Shown: positions 18,924-28,880, counted from the stretch's first letter. The stretch: 64,000 nucleotides of DNA from Oceanirhabdus sp. W0125-5 (GCF_027938815.1 NZ_CP115913.1:1212001-1276000); one strand, 5' to 3'. Translations and numbers: made by a program. The notes: generated from the letters alone by a model not told the origin.

Positions 18924-19559
18924 ATGAAGAATTTAGAATTTATTTATAAAAGACATAGTATAAGAAAATTTACAGAAGAAGAAGTTAAAGAAGAAGATCT
19001 AAAAGCTATTATGGAGGCTGCAATACAAGCCCCATCAGGAAAGCATAGACAGAACTGGCACTTTGTTATAGTTAAGAATAAGGAAAAGATAGAAGGAATA
19101 GCAAAACTAATAGAAGAGAAGAATAAGAAAATAGCTGATAAATTACCTGATAAAGAGTGGGCTGATGGATTTAAAAAATTCGTTAAATATGCAACTATAT
19201 TTAGAACAGCACCAGTACTAGTTATTGTATATGCTGGAGATTATATTCCTACAGGCTTAAAAGAGTTCAAAGCAATAGGAGCATCACAGGAAGAAATTGA
19301 TGCTCTAAATAAGGCGAACCCAGGCTTGCAGGGAGTAAGCGCAGCAATTGAGAATCTTATGATTTCAGCAGGAGAATTAGGGTATGGAACATGTTGGATG
19401 ACTAGTCCTAATTATGCTGCTAAAGAGATAAGTGAATATGTTAATTTTAATAAAGAAGGATATTATTTGGCAGCATTGACGCCGCTTGGGGTACCAGCTA
19501 CTGAAGGTAAGAGTCCGGAGAGAAAACCTTTAGAAGAAGTCATTACTGTAATTGAATAA
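18924..19559 (+). CDS. nitroreductase-family flavoprotein
   Basis: This 211-residue FMN-dependent NAD(P)H oxidoreductase of the nitroreductase fold has the N-terminal FMN-contact RHSIRKF, APSGKHRQNW and a C-terminal GYGTCWM with the flavin-binding region. Substrates in the family range from nitroaromatics to quinones and cannot be told here. The next gene starts 11 bases after its stop, so the two are probably cotranscribed. Confidence 0.92.
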   Translation: MKNLEFIYKRHSIRKFTEEEVKEEDLKAIMEAAIQAPSGKHRQNWHFVIVKNKEKIEGIAKLIEEKNKKIADKLPDKEWADGFKKFVKYATIFRTAPVLVIVYAGDYIPTGLKEFKAIGASQEEIDALNKANPGLQGVSAAIENLMISAGELGYGTCWMTSPNYAAKEISEYVNFNKEGYYLAALTPLGVPATEGKSPERKPLEEVITVIE

Positions 19560-19570
19560 GGAATGAGATA

Positions 19571-20443
19571 ATGAAGAAAATAGGATTAAGAAATATTAAG
19601 ACTGCATTGGCAGTTGTAATATCTGTTGTGATTTTAAGAATATTTAGTTCAGAAACTTACTTTTTTGCACCAATAGCAGCAATAATGACAATGCAGAATA
19701 CAGTTTATAGTTCATTCAGGACTGGCCTGAACAGAATGATTGGAACAACCATTGGAGCAGTTATTGCAATAATTGCGGTTGAGTTATCAGTAAATGTTAT
19801 GGTAAATAGTATTCTTATATTTGTGGGAATAATACTGGTGATATATTTATGCAATGTTTTAAATTTTAAGCAATCTGTAGGTATTGCATGCATAGTATTT
19901 TTAATGATAATACTTTATGCTGACAATATTGCACCAGTTGAATATGGGATTAGTAGATTATTAGAAACCTTTATGGGAATAATAATTGCTCTAGGAGTAA
20001 ACTTTGTGGTATCTCCAAATGAATCTCAAAAGAAGATGTATGAGCACTATGATAAACTTAAGGAACAGATTGATGAGATATTTAAGAATATTATACTTAA
20101 TGGAGATAACCCTAAATTATTCACACTAAGAGATGACATTTCTGAGTTTAAAGCTATTTTTAGCTCATATCAATTTGAACATATGGATGATAATGAATAT
20201 GAAGAAGAACTTGATTTAATCAATAATAGAATTAAACTTCTTAGAGAGGCTAACGTACATCTTAAATTGTTATATGATATGAGAGCTAATTGTTGTCTTA
20301 GTACAGCTAATTATGCAAAGCTTAAGGAATCTGATTATGAGATTAATTTAAGGAAAAGTGCGGTACTTCCTATTGATGATCATGAGAATATAGTTTTTAA
20401 CTTTCATGTGGATAAGATGATTAATTTAATAAAAAAACTATAA
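19571..20443 (+). CDS. aromatic acid exporter-like membrane protein (ArAE_1/DUF939)
   Basis: This 290-residue protein has about six N-terminal membrane segments (residues about 8-150) starting MKKIGLRNIKTALAVVISV, then a cytoplasmic helical domain of about 130 residues. That arrangement matches the ArAE_1/FUSC-like family, proposed to export aromatic acids. Adjacency to a nitroreductase suggests handling of aromatic compounds, but this is inference. It converges on the binding-protein gene with a perfect hairpin between. Confidence 0.85.
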   Translation: MKKIGLRNIKTALAVVISVVILRIFSSETYFFAPIAAIMTMQNTVYSSFRTGLNRMIGTTIGAVIAIIAVELSVNVMVNSILIFVGIILVIYLCNVLNFKQSVGIACIVFLMIILYADNIAPVEYGISRLLETFMGIIIALGVNFVVSPNESQKKMYEHYDKLKEQIDEIFKNIILNGDNPKLFTLRDDISEFKAIFSSYQFEHMDDNEYEEELDLINNRIKLLREANVHLKLLYDMRANCCLSTANYAKLKESDYEINLRKSAVLPIDDHENIVFNFHVDKMINLIKKL

Positions 20444-20452
20444 CATAAAACA

Positions 20453-20495
20453 CTGAGGACTAACACATGAATTAATTTCAAGTGTTAGTCCTCAG
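20453..20495. terminator. bidirectional hairpin between convergent genes
   Basis: CTGAGGACTAACAC and its exact complement form a 14-bp stem with a 15-base loop. There is no long T-run on either side. Confidence 0.65.
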
Positions 20496-20518
20496 GCGTT
20501 GAAAAAGGCAAATTATAA

Positions 20519-21505
20519 TTATTCAGAAGCACCATTCTCCATCTCTTCTTTAAAAGCGTCAGGATGTAATATTCTAGCTAATATTTCTATTCCATCGGTA
20601 ATTCTAGGTCCTTGACGAGATATAACGGCGTCATCAATAATCATTAATTTTTTGTTTTTTACTGCTCTTAAATCCTTATATCCTTCTCGTTTTTCCACTT
20701 CATTAAAAATACTTTTAGGAGCTATTATGATATCAGGGTCACTTGCAATTAGTTTCTCTAAACTGTATTCCCATCCAGTAACATCATCAGCTGTATTTAT
20801 AGCACCAGCAGCATTAAGCATTTGAGCGATATATGTATCTTTTCCAGCACTATAGCCAAAATCTGCTAAAAAATGTACTCGGGGTTTATTTGATTTCTTT
20901 ACCTTTGAAGAAAGACTACTAATCTTTGTTTTCATTTCATTTATTAACTCTTCACTTTCTTTTTCTGTATTTAAAATATAACCAATCTTTTCTATTATAG
21001 TATAGGTACCTTCTATAGATTTATCTTCATTTAAAACCACATATGTTTGTTTTGAATCATCTAATTTAGATAATGTTTTTTCTGGAGTTAAAGACGACAT
21101 TATTATAAGATCAGGTTTGAGTTCGAGTATTCTATCTACGTTAGGATTATTAAAATCACCTACACTTTCGATATTCATTACACTTTCAGGAAAATCACAT
21201 AGGGCGGTGCGCCCAACTAAAAGAGTTTCTTTCCCAAGAGCACATATTATTTCGCTAATATTAGGTGCTAATGAGATTATTTTTTTAGGTTCATCTAAAA
21301 TTGTAACTTTTCTATCTAATGAATCAACTATTCTTATAGGATACTTTTCCGCAGCTTTTCCTTTATCGTTCTTCTCCTTTTCGCTATTTGTATTATTAGA
21401 TGAATTATTAGAATGTTTATTTTGCTCTTCTTTAATACATCCCAAGAATGAGAGGGTAAATATTAATAGAAGTGAAAATAGGATAGTTCTCTTTAAATTT
21501 TTCAT
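20519..21505 (-). CDS. substrate-binding lipoprotein, BtuF/FepB-like
   Basis: This 328-residue lipoprotein has a signal peptide ending LSFLGC (Cys23), a Ser/Asn/Lys-rich linker and then a type III (BtuF/FhuD) binding fold: DSLDRKVTILDEPKKIISLAPNISEI, GKETLLVGRTALCDFPE, LKPDLIIMS. The family binds cobalamin, haem or ferric siderophores. ATG 21505 is chosen because GGAGGG lies just upstream. No permease or ATPase is adjacent and no cobalamin riboswitch is visible, so it is an orphan that must share a transporter encoded elsewhere. Confidence 0.88.
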   Translation of the reverse strand: MKNLKRTILFSLLLIFTLSFLGCIKEEQNKHSNNSSNNTNSEKEKNDKGKAAEKYPIRIVDSLDRKVTILDEPKKIISLAPNISEIICALGKETLLVGRTALCDFPESVMNIESVGDFNNPNVDRILELKPDLIIMSSLTPEKTLSKLDDSKQTYVVLNEDKSIEGTYTIIEKIGYILNTEKESEELINEMKTKISSLSSKVKKSNKPRVHFLADFGYSAGKDTYIAQMLNAAGAINTADDVTGWEYSLEKLIASDPDIIIAPKSIFNEVEKREGYKDLRAVKNKKLMIIDDAVISRQGPRITDGIEILARILHPDAFKEEMENGASE

Positions 21506-21776
21506 AAGACCCTCCATTTTAATATGCCTCATAATTATGAAAATTGCTTATAGGCAAAGAACAAGTCATCGATGATCATATTAAAAAACTATGAAAACCT
21601 CATTGCTCTTTTTTTAAAATATAACCTATAAGCAGTATATTTGAGTGGTTAATACATAGTTATTATTTCATAAACAAGAAAAAATAATTCAAAAAAACTA
21701 AATTTTTTTCCTTAAAAACAGTAGTGTATAATAGTAAATAAAAAGATAACATACTTATCAATGGATGGTGTTTTAA

Positions 21777-22466
21777 ATGAAGGAAAGTATTCTTATTTGT
21801 GACGATGATATAAATATTTTAGATGTATTGAGCTCCTATTTTGAAAAAGAGAATTTTGAAGTATATACTGCTAATAATGGACGAGATGGATTAATCATCT
21901 TTATGGAAAATAGACCTAGCATTGTTATCCTTGATCTTATGATGCCAGGTATGAGCGGCGAGGAGTTATGTGGTAAAATCAGAGGGATTTCTGATACTCC
22001 GATTATAATGTTAACTGCAAAAATAGAAGAGGATAACATACTTGAAGGATTTGAGCTTGGAGCAGATGACTACGTTACAAAACCATTTAGTCCTAGGCAG
22101 GTTGTCGCAAGGGTAAAAGCAATTTTAAAAAGAACTAAGAAAAATGAGAGTGACAATATATTATTAAGTTATGATGGAAATATAAGTTTAAATAAAGATT
22201 CAAAAACCTTAAATGTTAGAGGAGAAGAGAGAAGGGTTACATTAATTGAATATAAATTGCTCTGCAGTTTTTTGGAAAATCAAAATAAGGTGTACACAAG
22301 AGATGAATTAATGGACATTGCAATGGGGATTGAGGTAGATAGATATGATAGAGTTATTGATACACATATAAAGAATTTGAGAAAGAAGATTGAATGTGAT
22401 AATAAACATCCCAAATATATTAGAACTGTACATGGTATTGGATATAAGTTTGGAGGGGAACTATGA
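21777..22466 (+). CDS. OmpR-family response regulator
   Basis: This 229-residue regulator has a receiver domain (acidic pocket DDD, phospho-acceptor Asp53 in VILDLMMPG, Thr/Lys switch) and a winged-helix DNA-binding domain (about 130-229, ending TVHGIGYKF). Its stop overlaps the kinase start by four bases (ATGA), so the pair is translationally coupled. The target genes are unknown; the CcdA/TlpA pair downstream is a candidate only by position. Confidence 0.95.
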   Translation: MKESILICDDDINILDVLSSYFEKENFEVYTANNGRDGLIIFMENRPSIVILDLMMPGMSGEELCGKIRGISDTPIIMLTAKIEEDNILEGFELGADDYVTKPFSPRQVVARVKAILKRTKKNESDNILLSYDGNISLNKDSKTLNVRGEERRVTLIEYKLLCSFLENQNKVYTRDELMDIAMGIEVDRYDRVIDTHIKNLRKKIECDNKHPKYIRTVHGIGYKFGGEL

Positions 22467-23842
22467 AAATCTCAATAAAAAAATACTGGATATTTATTAA
22501 TTCCATAATGATAATTGTTGCAATTTCTCTTACTGTAGTTATAAGTAATGCATATCTTAAATCAAGGTTTAAGGATTACATGAAAATGAACTCTAACAAG
22601 GAAATTAGAAACATTATTGAAGAAGTGAAAACTCAGTATGAAGGCAATGGTAATTGGAATAAAGATTATCTAAAAAGTATAGCATTAAGAGCCTTAAGTG
22701 ATGGATATATTTTAACTATAAAACAGGATTGTGGCAAGGTTGTTTGGGATACAGAATCCTATGATGAGGGACAATGTAAAGTAATATTGGATGATATAGA
22801 GAGAGAAATGCAAGGGGTTTTTAAGGATAGGGATGCTTCATATAGAAAAGAGACCTTTAAGGTAAACATAGAGGGGAAAAATATTGGAATTGTTGAAATT
22901 GGACACATAGGAAATTTTAGTTATGGTGAGAATGAACTTTGGTTTTTTAAATCTCTTAATACAGCTTTATTTGGAATTGGAATTTTTCTTCTTTTAATAC
23001 TTGGGATTATAGTATATTATCTTTCAGTGAAAATAAGTAATAGTATTAAAGAGGTGACAAATGCAGCAGAAAGAGTATCTGAAGGAGATTTTAATACACT
23101 GATAGCTACAGAAAGCAATATTATTGAGATAGAAACTCTCAGATATTCCATAAATAATATGGCATACTCATTAAAGGAACAGGGAGAAGTACAAAAGCGA
23201 ATAACTGCTGATGCAGCACATGAATTAAGGTCACCATTAGCAACTCTTCAGAGTCATATTGAAGCTATGATTGATGGAGTATGGGAGCCAACAACTAATA
23301 GATTAGATGTATGTCATAAAGAGATTATTAGGCTAAAGAGATTAGTTGAGGATCTTTGGAAGTTGAGTAAATATGAGAGTGAAAATATAGTTATTAATAA
23401 AAAGAGTACGAATATAAGTGAACTAGTTAGAGATATAAAAAATGTGTATTCATTTAATCATGATAATAATGATGAATGGGATATAGAAGAAGATATTTAT
23501 TCTTTTGTTGATAAAGATAAATTACATCAAGCAATAGTCAATATTGTGCAGAATGCATATAAATATGGAGCAGGTGCAGGAATTAAAATTTCACTTAAAA
23601 GAAAAGGTAGGTATTTTGAACTTTCAATAAAAGATCAGGGCCCAGGAATTGAAGAAGAGGATCTTCCATATATATTTGATAGATTTTACAGGGGAGATAA
23701 GACAAGGGAAAGGGGTAAAGGAGGAGCCGGTATAGGACTTACTATTGCTAAAAAGTGTGTGGAAGTGAATGATGGTGAGATTATTGTTAATTCAATAAAA
23801 AATAATGGAAGTAAGTTTATAATTAGAATCCCTATTAGATAA
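22463..23842 (+). CDS. sensor histidine kinase
   Basis: This 459-residue membrane kinase has TM1 (about 10-30), an extracellular sensor of about 130 residues, TM2 (about 168-190), HAMP (about 192-245), the H-box AAHELRSPLATL, the N-box VNIVQNAYKYG and G-boxes DQGPGIEEEDLP and GAGIGLTIAKK, so all catalytic motifs are intact. The signal is unknown. A hairpin overlapping its stop codon ends the operon. Confidence 0.95.
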   Translation: MKISIKKYWIFINSIMIIVAISLTVVISNAYLKSRFKDYMKMNSNKEIRNIIEEVKTQYEGNGNWNKDYLKSIALRALSDGYILTIKQDCGKVVWDTESYDEGQCKVILDDIEREMQGVFKDRDASYRKETFKVNIEGKNIGIVEIGHIGNFSYGENELWFFKSLNTALFGIGIFLLLILGIIVYYLSVKISNSIKEVTNAAERVSEGDFNTLIATESNIIEIETLRYSINNMAYSLKEQGEVQKRITADAAHELRSPLATLQSHIEAMIDGVWEPTTNRLDVCHKEIIRLKRLVEDLWKLSKYESENIVINKKSTNISELVRDIKNVYSFNHDNNDEWDIEEDIYSFVDKDKLHQAIVNIVQNAYKYGAGAGIKISLKRKGRYFELSIKDQGPGIEEEDLPYIFDRFYRGDKTRERGKGGAGIGLTIAKKCVEVNDGEIIVNSIKNNGSKFIIRIPIR

Positions 23843-23870
23843 GTAATATTATCTAATAGGGATTTTACTT
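23827..23870 (+). terminator. terminator overlapping the kinase stop codon
   Basis: ATCCCTATTAGATAA pairs with TTATCTAATAGGGAT, followed by TTTACTTTCTT. Confidence 0.8.
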
Positions 23871-23925
23871 TCTTCATAAAAATCACAAATTTAATTTATA
23901 TAATGTAATCAAAGGAGGAGTTTAT

Positions 23926-24612
23926 ATGAAGGATGTAAATATATTTTTAGCTTTTTCAGCAGGAGTATTATCATTTTTATCACCGTGTGCTCTTTCGTTG
24001 ATGCCTGGTTATTTAGGGTATTTAATGGGTTTGAATAAGGATGAAGGAAAAGATATAAATAAAAAAAATATAATGGGAAAGGCGTTTTTATTTGTATTGG
24101 GATTCACATTAGTATTTATTCTTATGGGGTTAACCTTAACTTCTATTGGTAGATTTTTAGTATCAAATAAAAAGGTATTATCCCAGAGTGGAGGAGTACT
24201 TGTAATTATACTTGGTATACATACTATGGGAGTATTAAACTTAAAAATGTTTAAAAGAGAAAAAAGAGTTATTAATATAAATTTTAGAAAAAGGGAGTTT
24301 GGACCTTTTATATTAGGAGTTGCTTTTGCAGCTGGGTGGACTCCATGTATAAGTGCTATAAGTTCATCAATCGCTATTTATGCCAGTAATGCAGATACTT
24401 TCGGTAAAGGTGTAATTTTATTAATATTTTATTCAATAGGTTTAGCGGTACCATTTTTACTATCTGCACTACTACTAACAAGAGCACAGGAAAAATTTAT
24501 TTTGATGAAAAAATACTCAAAGATCATTAGTATAGTTAGTGGAGTTTTATTAATTATAATGGGATTGTTGCTATTCTTTGATAAGTTTGAACAAATAAAT
24601 AGTATTTTTTAA
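23926..24612 (+). CDS. ccdA: CcdA/DsbD-like transmembrane thiol electron carrier
   Basis: This 228-residue protein has six membrane segments and the two conserved cysteines of the CcdA family: Cys21 in SPCALSLMPGY and the one in GWTPCISA. CcdA passes electrons from cytoplasmic thioredoxin across the membrane to extracellular thiol-disulfide proteins. A TlpA-like partner is encoded 15 bases downstream. No cytochrome c genes are nearby, so a role in reducing other exported disulfides is likely. Confidence 0.92.
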   Translation: MKDVNIFLAFSAGVLSFLSPCALSLMPGYLGYLMGLNKDEGKDINKKNIMGKAFLFVLGFTLVFILMGLTLTSIGRFLVSNKKVLSQSGGVLVIILGIHTMGVLNLKMFKREKRVININFRKREFGPFILGVAFAAGWTPCISAISSSIAIYASNADTFGKGVILLIFYSIGLAVPFLLSALLLTRAQEKFILMKKYSKIISIVSGVLLIIMGLLLFFDKFEQINSIF

Positions 24613-24627
24613 AAGGAGTTTAAAGAT

Positions 24628-25320
24628 ATGAATAAAAAGATTAAATACGGATTAATTAGTATAGTTGTTATTGGTGGATTATTTGTAATGAAGAAGGCTG
24701 TGGATGACTATAACATGAATAATGAACCTAAGAGTTATGAAGTACAGCTAGAGTCAAATGATAAAAAAGAAGAGAAGAAAGAAGAAAATAATATTGAAAA
24801 AAATCATAATGTGAATAAAGATAATATTGAGGAAGAGCGTAAACAAGAAGAAAAAAATGAAGAAGAGACAAATAAAGATCAAACTGCTGAGGAGAAGATT
24901 GAGTATAATCAGGATATAAACTTTACACTTAAAGATCTTGATGGAAATGAGGTTAGTATTAGCGATTTTCAAGGAAAGAAAGTATTCATAAATTTTTGGG
25001 CTACATGGTGCCCTAGCTGTAAAGTAGAGATGCCTGATATGCAGAAAATTTGGGAAGAGTTTGGAGAAGAGGTAGTAGTGGTGGCTGTGGATATTGGAGA
25101 ATCAAAGGATACAGTACAGAAATACATTGATAAAGAGGGATATACATTTAAGGTATTATTAGATGTGGAAAAGGTCATTGGTCAAAAGTTTGGGATAACA
25201 GCTATTCCAACATCAATATTATTAGATGAGAATGGAAACTTAATATATGGCGTAAAAGGAGCAATGCCATATGAGAGTATGGTTAAATTTGTAAAAGGGG
25301 AGTTAAGGAAAAATAATTAG
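24628..25320 (+). CDS. membrane-anchored TlpA/ResA-like thioredoxin
   Basis: This 230-residue protein has an N-terminal anchor (about 8-24), a long Lys/Glu-rich linker (about 40-95) and a thioredoxin domain with active site WCPSC (Cys128, Cys131), FWATWCPSCKVEMP context and a cis-Pro loop (TAIPTSILLD). It is most likely reduced by the adjacent CcdA and faces outside the membrane. The linker is probably extended and could span part of the cell wall. Confidence 0.92.
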   Translation: MNKKIKYGLISIVVIGGLFVMKKAVDDYNMNNEPKSYEVQLESNDKKEEKKEENNIEKNHNVNKDNIEEERKQEEKNEEETNKDQTAEEKIEYNQDINFTLKDLDGNEVSISDFQGKKVFINFWATWCPSCKVEMPDMQKIWEEFGEEVVVVAVDIGESKDTVQKYIDKEGYTFKVLLDVEKVIGQKFGITAIPTSILLDENGNLIYGVKGAMPYESMVKFVKGELRKNN

Positions 25321-25488
25321 TAGTTAAGGAAAAGGTTATTAGTAGAGTTGTTTCAAATGATATAATAATTATTTGAAACAGCTTATTTAAAGTATTTCGT
25401 AAATTTTGGAAATATGTACCGAAATCCAGTGAAGATTAGTAAAAAATGGACGATAAATATATAGTATTAACTATATGGAGTGATTTAT

Positions 25489-27045
25489 ATGAAAAGGACT
25501 TATTTAACTAACAAAGACGGTTTTTGGTTTAGAATAAGTATAAAGTTTATAATATTATTTATCATATTTATAAGTATTCATATTATAAGTTTTGTAATAA
25601 TTGAAAAGAGTGTATTTGAAAGAGAAATTAAAAATATAAAAAAATATGAGTATGATATTACTTCTACACAAAAGGAAATAATAGAAAATAAGATTCAAAA
25701 TATTGTTCTTGAAATGAGATATATATCAAATAGAGGTAATAATCAGTGGGTTAAAATTAATGAAGGTTTATTTGATAATTTTATTGAAGATATAAAGAAA
25801 GTTTCAGAAAATGATAAGTCTAAAAAACATGTTGAGGTATATGATACAAATGGAGAATGTAAATTTGAGTTAAAGTATGAGGATAAAAAATTATGTGTAA
25901 AAGAAATTTTATTGGAGAATAAAAAATCAATTGAAGATATAGAAGGAGCTTTTAATAGTAATAAAGAAATTGTATTTTTAGAAACAAAAATTAAAGATGA
26001 ATTAATTAATGGAAGAATTCAAGCAATATCACCAATAATTAGGTTTGGAAATGTGGCTGGTATATTAATTATTGAATATTCTCTTGAAGATATTGCTAAT
26101 CAACTTAAGTTTTTTTTGGAAAATAACAAAGAGTATACATATGTATTTAAAAATAATGGAGAGGTTCTATTAAGAGATAATAAAGAAAAAGACATAATTT
26201 CAGAGAATAACACAGAAGAAATAAAAAAAGAGTGGGATAAAATATCGCAGTCTTTAAGTGGACAGATAGAAACAGCAAATGGTTTAATCACATATCAGAC
26301 AATAAATCCTGTAGAATCAAATAATAATGAAATAATTGATGTGAATTTTAAGGATAAACAATGGAAGATAGTATCTTATATACCTTTAAACAAGAATAAA
26401 ATTAACTTTTATTCTTTAGAAGGAGCAAAATATTTATTAAGTGAATATATTAAAACGCAGAAAATAAGTATATTTTTAATATGTTTAATATCAATACATA
26501 TATTAGCTTATATGGTATTGAGAAAGATAAATCATATTAAAATAGAGGAAATGGCATCTTTGGATATTATGACAAGAACATTCAACAGAGCTAAGGGGAT
26601 GGAATTACTACAATCACAATTAAAGAAATCAAGGCAATTACAAGAGTATCTTACTGTAGCATTTATAGATATAAATGGTTTAAAGGTGATTAACGATAAT
26701 CTTGGACATGGTAGTGGAGATGAACTCATAGTAAATATGGTTAATATTATTAAAAAATTTATTACTGAAAGAGAATTTCTAATTAGACTTGGGGGAGACG
26801 AATTTTTATTAATCTTACCAGGGATAAATGAAAAAGAAGCTGAAGAAAGGTTTTCGGAAATAAATGAACATATTAAATATGAGAATGAACATAGCAATAA
26901 GGAATATAATATGAGTTTTAGCCATGGAATTTCAAGTTGCGATTTTAATAAAGATACAAATATATTTTATTTAATAAATGATGCTGATGAGAAGATGTAT
27001 AAAAGAAAAGATCTAATGAAGAAGAACTTAAAAATATTAAAATAA
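25489..27045 (+). CDS. diguanylate cyclase with extracellular sensor
   Basis: This 518-residue protein has TM1 (about 14-36), an extracellular dCACHE-like domain of about 280 residues, TM2 (about 325-345) and a GGDEF domain with the exact signature GGDEF (435-439), plus TRTFNRAKGMELL and FIDINGLKVINDNLGH. It should make c-di-GMP in response to an outside ligand. ATG 25489 is chosen because GGAG lies 8 bases upstream. It is monocistronic with a strong terminator. Confidence 0.92.
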   Translation: MKRTYLTNKDGFWFRISIKFIILFIIFISIHIISFVIIEKSVFEREIKNIKKYEYDITSTQKEIIENKIQNIVLEMRYISNRGNNQWVKINEGLFDNFIEDIKKVSENDKSKKHVEVYDTNGECKFELKYEDKKLCVKEILLENKKSIEDIEGAFNSNKEIVFLETKIKDELINGRIQAISPIIRFGNVAGILIIEYSLEDIANQLKFFLENNKEYTYVFKNNGEVLLRDNKEKDIISENNTEEIKKEWDKISQSLSGQIETANGLITYQTINPVESNNNEIIDVNFKDKQWKIVSYIPLNKNKINFYSLEGAKYLLSEYIKTQKISIFLICLISIHILAYMVLRKINHIKIEEMASLDIMTRTFNRAKGMELLQSQLKKSRQLQEYLTVAFIDINGLKVINDNLGHGSGDELIVNMVNIIKKFITEREFLIRLGGDEFLLILPGINEKEAEERFSEINEHIKYENEHSNKEYNMSFSHGISSCDFNKDTNIFYLINDADEKMYKRKDLMKKNLKILK

Positions 27046-27052
27046 TTAAAAT

Positions 27053-27095
27053 AAACTCAGCTACCAAAGAAAATTTGGTAGCTGAGTTTATTTTA
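27053..27095 (+). terminator. intrinsic terminator
   Basis: AAACTCAGCTACCAAA and its complement form a 16-bp stem, followed by ATTTTATATT. Confidence 0.9.
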
Positions 27096-27318
27096 TATTA
27101 AATCTTTAGAAGGGATGAGGAGGATTAAATAATACATTGATTTCAAGAAAGTATTGTCGAACATATCTAAGAAATAATAGTGTTATAAAAATCATTCATC
27201 CCTAATATTATCGTTAAAGAAATAACAATAATATTATTATAGATTAAAATAGGGAAAATTAAAAGATAAATCAGTGAAAATATAGAACAAAATACCAATA
27301 TTGAATATTGAGAAAAAG

Positions 27319-27347
27319 TTGACATGGTTGTACGTACAAGTTATAAT
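27319..27347 (+). promoter_or_regulatory. sigma-A promoter of the trehalose operon
   Basis: TTGACA (27319-27324), a 17-base spacer and TATAAT (27342-27347). The spacer contains a TreR-type operator, so bound repressor would block RNA polymerase. Confidence 0.88.
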
Positions 27348-27367
27348 TATATTAACATGTACGTACA
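27328..27367 (+). promoter_or_regulatory. two TreR-type operators
   Basis: The perfect palindrome TTGTACGTACAA (27328-27339) lies between -35 and -10, and TGTACGTACA (27358-27367) lies just downstream. Their centres are 29 bp apart. They resemble the Bacillus TreR site TTGTATATACAA and fit the GntR-family repressor encoded at the operon end. Confidence 0.82.
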
Positions 27368-27405
27368 GGTTTTGGGATAAGAGATTATTTTGGGAGGATG
27401 AGGAT

Positions 27406-28821
27406 ATGGGTAAATATGCAAATGATGCAAAAATGCTATTAAAGCATATCGGTGGTAAGGAAAACATATCAGCAGTATCACATTGTGCAACAAGAATGAG
27501 GTTTGTACTTAATGACACAAAGAAAGCAGACATTGAAAATATTGAAAAGATTGGTATTGTAAAAGGAACATTTACACAAGCAGGACAGTTCCAGGTTATA
27601 GTGGGAAATGAAGTTGCATCATTTTATAATGAATTTACAGCATTAGCAGGTGTAGAGGGTGTAAGTAAAGACACTGCTAAGAAACAAGCTAGACAAAATA
27701 TGAGTTGGATACAAATAATGTTATCTCACTTAGCTGAAATATTTACACCAATTATACCAGCCATAGTTGTTGGAGGTCTTATATTAGGTTTTAGAAATAT
27801 TATTGGTGATATTAAGATGTTTGAAGAGGGAACTAAAACCCTAACTCAAGTTTCTCAGTTTTGGGCAGGGGCACACCATTTTCTATGGTTAATAGGGGAA
27901 GCAATATTCTTCTTCTTACCTGTAGGGATAACATGGTCCATTACTAAAAAAATGGGGGCAACTCAGATACTAGGAATTGTATTAGGATTAACACTTGTTT
28001 CACCGCAATTACTTAATGCATATGCAGTAGCAGGTGGAGCGGTAGCACCAGTATGGGATTTCGGTTTTGTACAGATTAAGATGATTGGATATCAAGCACA
28101 GGTTATTCCAGCCATTCTTGCAGGATTTGTATTCGCTTGGCTTGAGTTAAAACTTAGAAAAGTGGTACCATCATATATTTCTATGATTGTAGTTCCATTC
28201 TGTGCACTTGTTCCAACTGTATTGTTAGCACATACAATACTAGGACCAGTGGGCTGGGCTATTGGAGCAAAAATATCAGCAGTTGTTTATGCAGGGCTTA
28301 CTTCAACATTTAATTGGTTATTTGCATCAATATTTGGATTTGCATATGCGCCATTAGTAATAACAGGTTTGCATCACATGACAAATGCTATAGATCTTCA
28401 GTTAATGAGTGAGTTCGGAGGAACTAACCTATGGCCAATGATTGCACTTTCAAATATTGCACAAGGATCAGCTGTAATGGCAATTATTTTCTTAAATAGA
28501 AATAACGAAGAAGAGAAACAGGTTTCTATACCAGCTGCAATCTCATGTTACTTAGGGGTAACTGAGCCAGCTATGTTTGGTATAAACTTAAAATACGTGT
28601 ATCCATTCCTAGCGGCAATGATTGGTTCTGCTTTAGCAGGAATAATATCTGTTGCTTCAGGAGTAATGGCTAACTCAATTGGAGTTGGTGGATTGCCAGG
28701 AATTTTATCAATACAACCACAATATATGGGAATGTTTGCAATATCAATGGCAGTTGCTATATTAATCCCATTTGGGTTAACAATTATATTTCATAAGAGA
28801 AAGATGTTCTCTAAAAAATAA
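27406..28821 (+). CDS. treP: PTS trehalose-specific EIIBC component
   Basis: This 471-residue protein imports trehalose as trehalose 6-phosphate. It has an N-terminal EIIB domain with phospho-cysteine Cys27 (AVSHCATRMRF) and a C-terminal EIIC domain with about ten membrane segments and the conserved ITGLHHMTNAIDLQL. No EIIA domain is fused, so a general glucose-type EIIA must donate phosphate. ATG 27406 follows GGAGGATGAGG; longer frames begin inside the promoter. Trehalose specificity rests on treC and treR next to it. Confidence 0.93.
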   Translation: MGKYANDAKMLLKHIGGKENISAVSHCATRMRFVLNDTKKADIENIEKIGIVKGTFTQAGQFQVIVGNEVASFYNEFTALAGVEGVSKDTAKKQARQNMSWIQIMLSHLAEIFTPIIPAIVVGGLILGFRNIIGDIKMFEEGTKTLTQVSQFWAGAHHFLWLIGEAIFFFLPVGITWSITKKMGATQILGIVLGLTLVSPQLLNAYAVAGGAVAPVWDFGFVQIKMIGYQAQVIPAILAGFVFAWLELKLRKVVPSYISMIVVPFCALVPTVLLAHTILGPVGWAIGAKISAVVYAGLTSTFNWLFASIFGFAYAPLVITGLHHMTNAIDLQLMSEFGGTNLWPMIALSNIAQGSAVMAIIFLNRNNEEEKQVSIPAAISCYLGVTEPAMFGINLKYVYPFLAAMIGSALAGIISVASGVMANSIGVGGLPGILSIQPQYMGMFAISMAVAILIPFGLTIIFHKRKMFSKK

Positions 28822-28850
28822 ATAATATAAACTTATAATGTTTTTATCTG

Positions 28851-28880
28851 AAGGAGGAGTAATCCTCCTTTTGAATTTTA
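28851..28880 (+). terminator. weak hairpin between treP and treC
   Basis: AAGGAGGA-GTAA-TCCTCCTT followed by TTGAATTTT. It may partly terminate after treP and set the treP:treC ratio. Its 5' arm is a perfect anti-Shine-Dalgarno match, sequestered in the stem. Confidence 0.5.

Noticed and set aside
21506..21776. Cobalamin riboswitch before the BtuF-like gene
   Set aside because: No GCCACTG-type B12 box or matching helices are present.
23926..25320. CcdA/TlpA genes as part of a cytochrome c maturation locus
   Set aside because: No cytochrome or Ccm/Res genes are nearby, so only general thiol transfer is supported.
27301..27405. N-terminal extension of treP
   Set aside because: The extension would translate the promoter and operators; ATG 27406 has a strong ribosome site.
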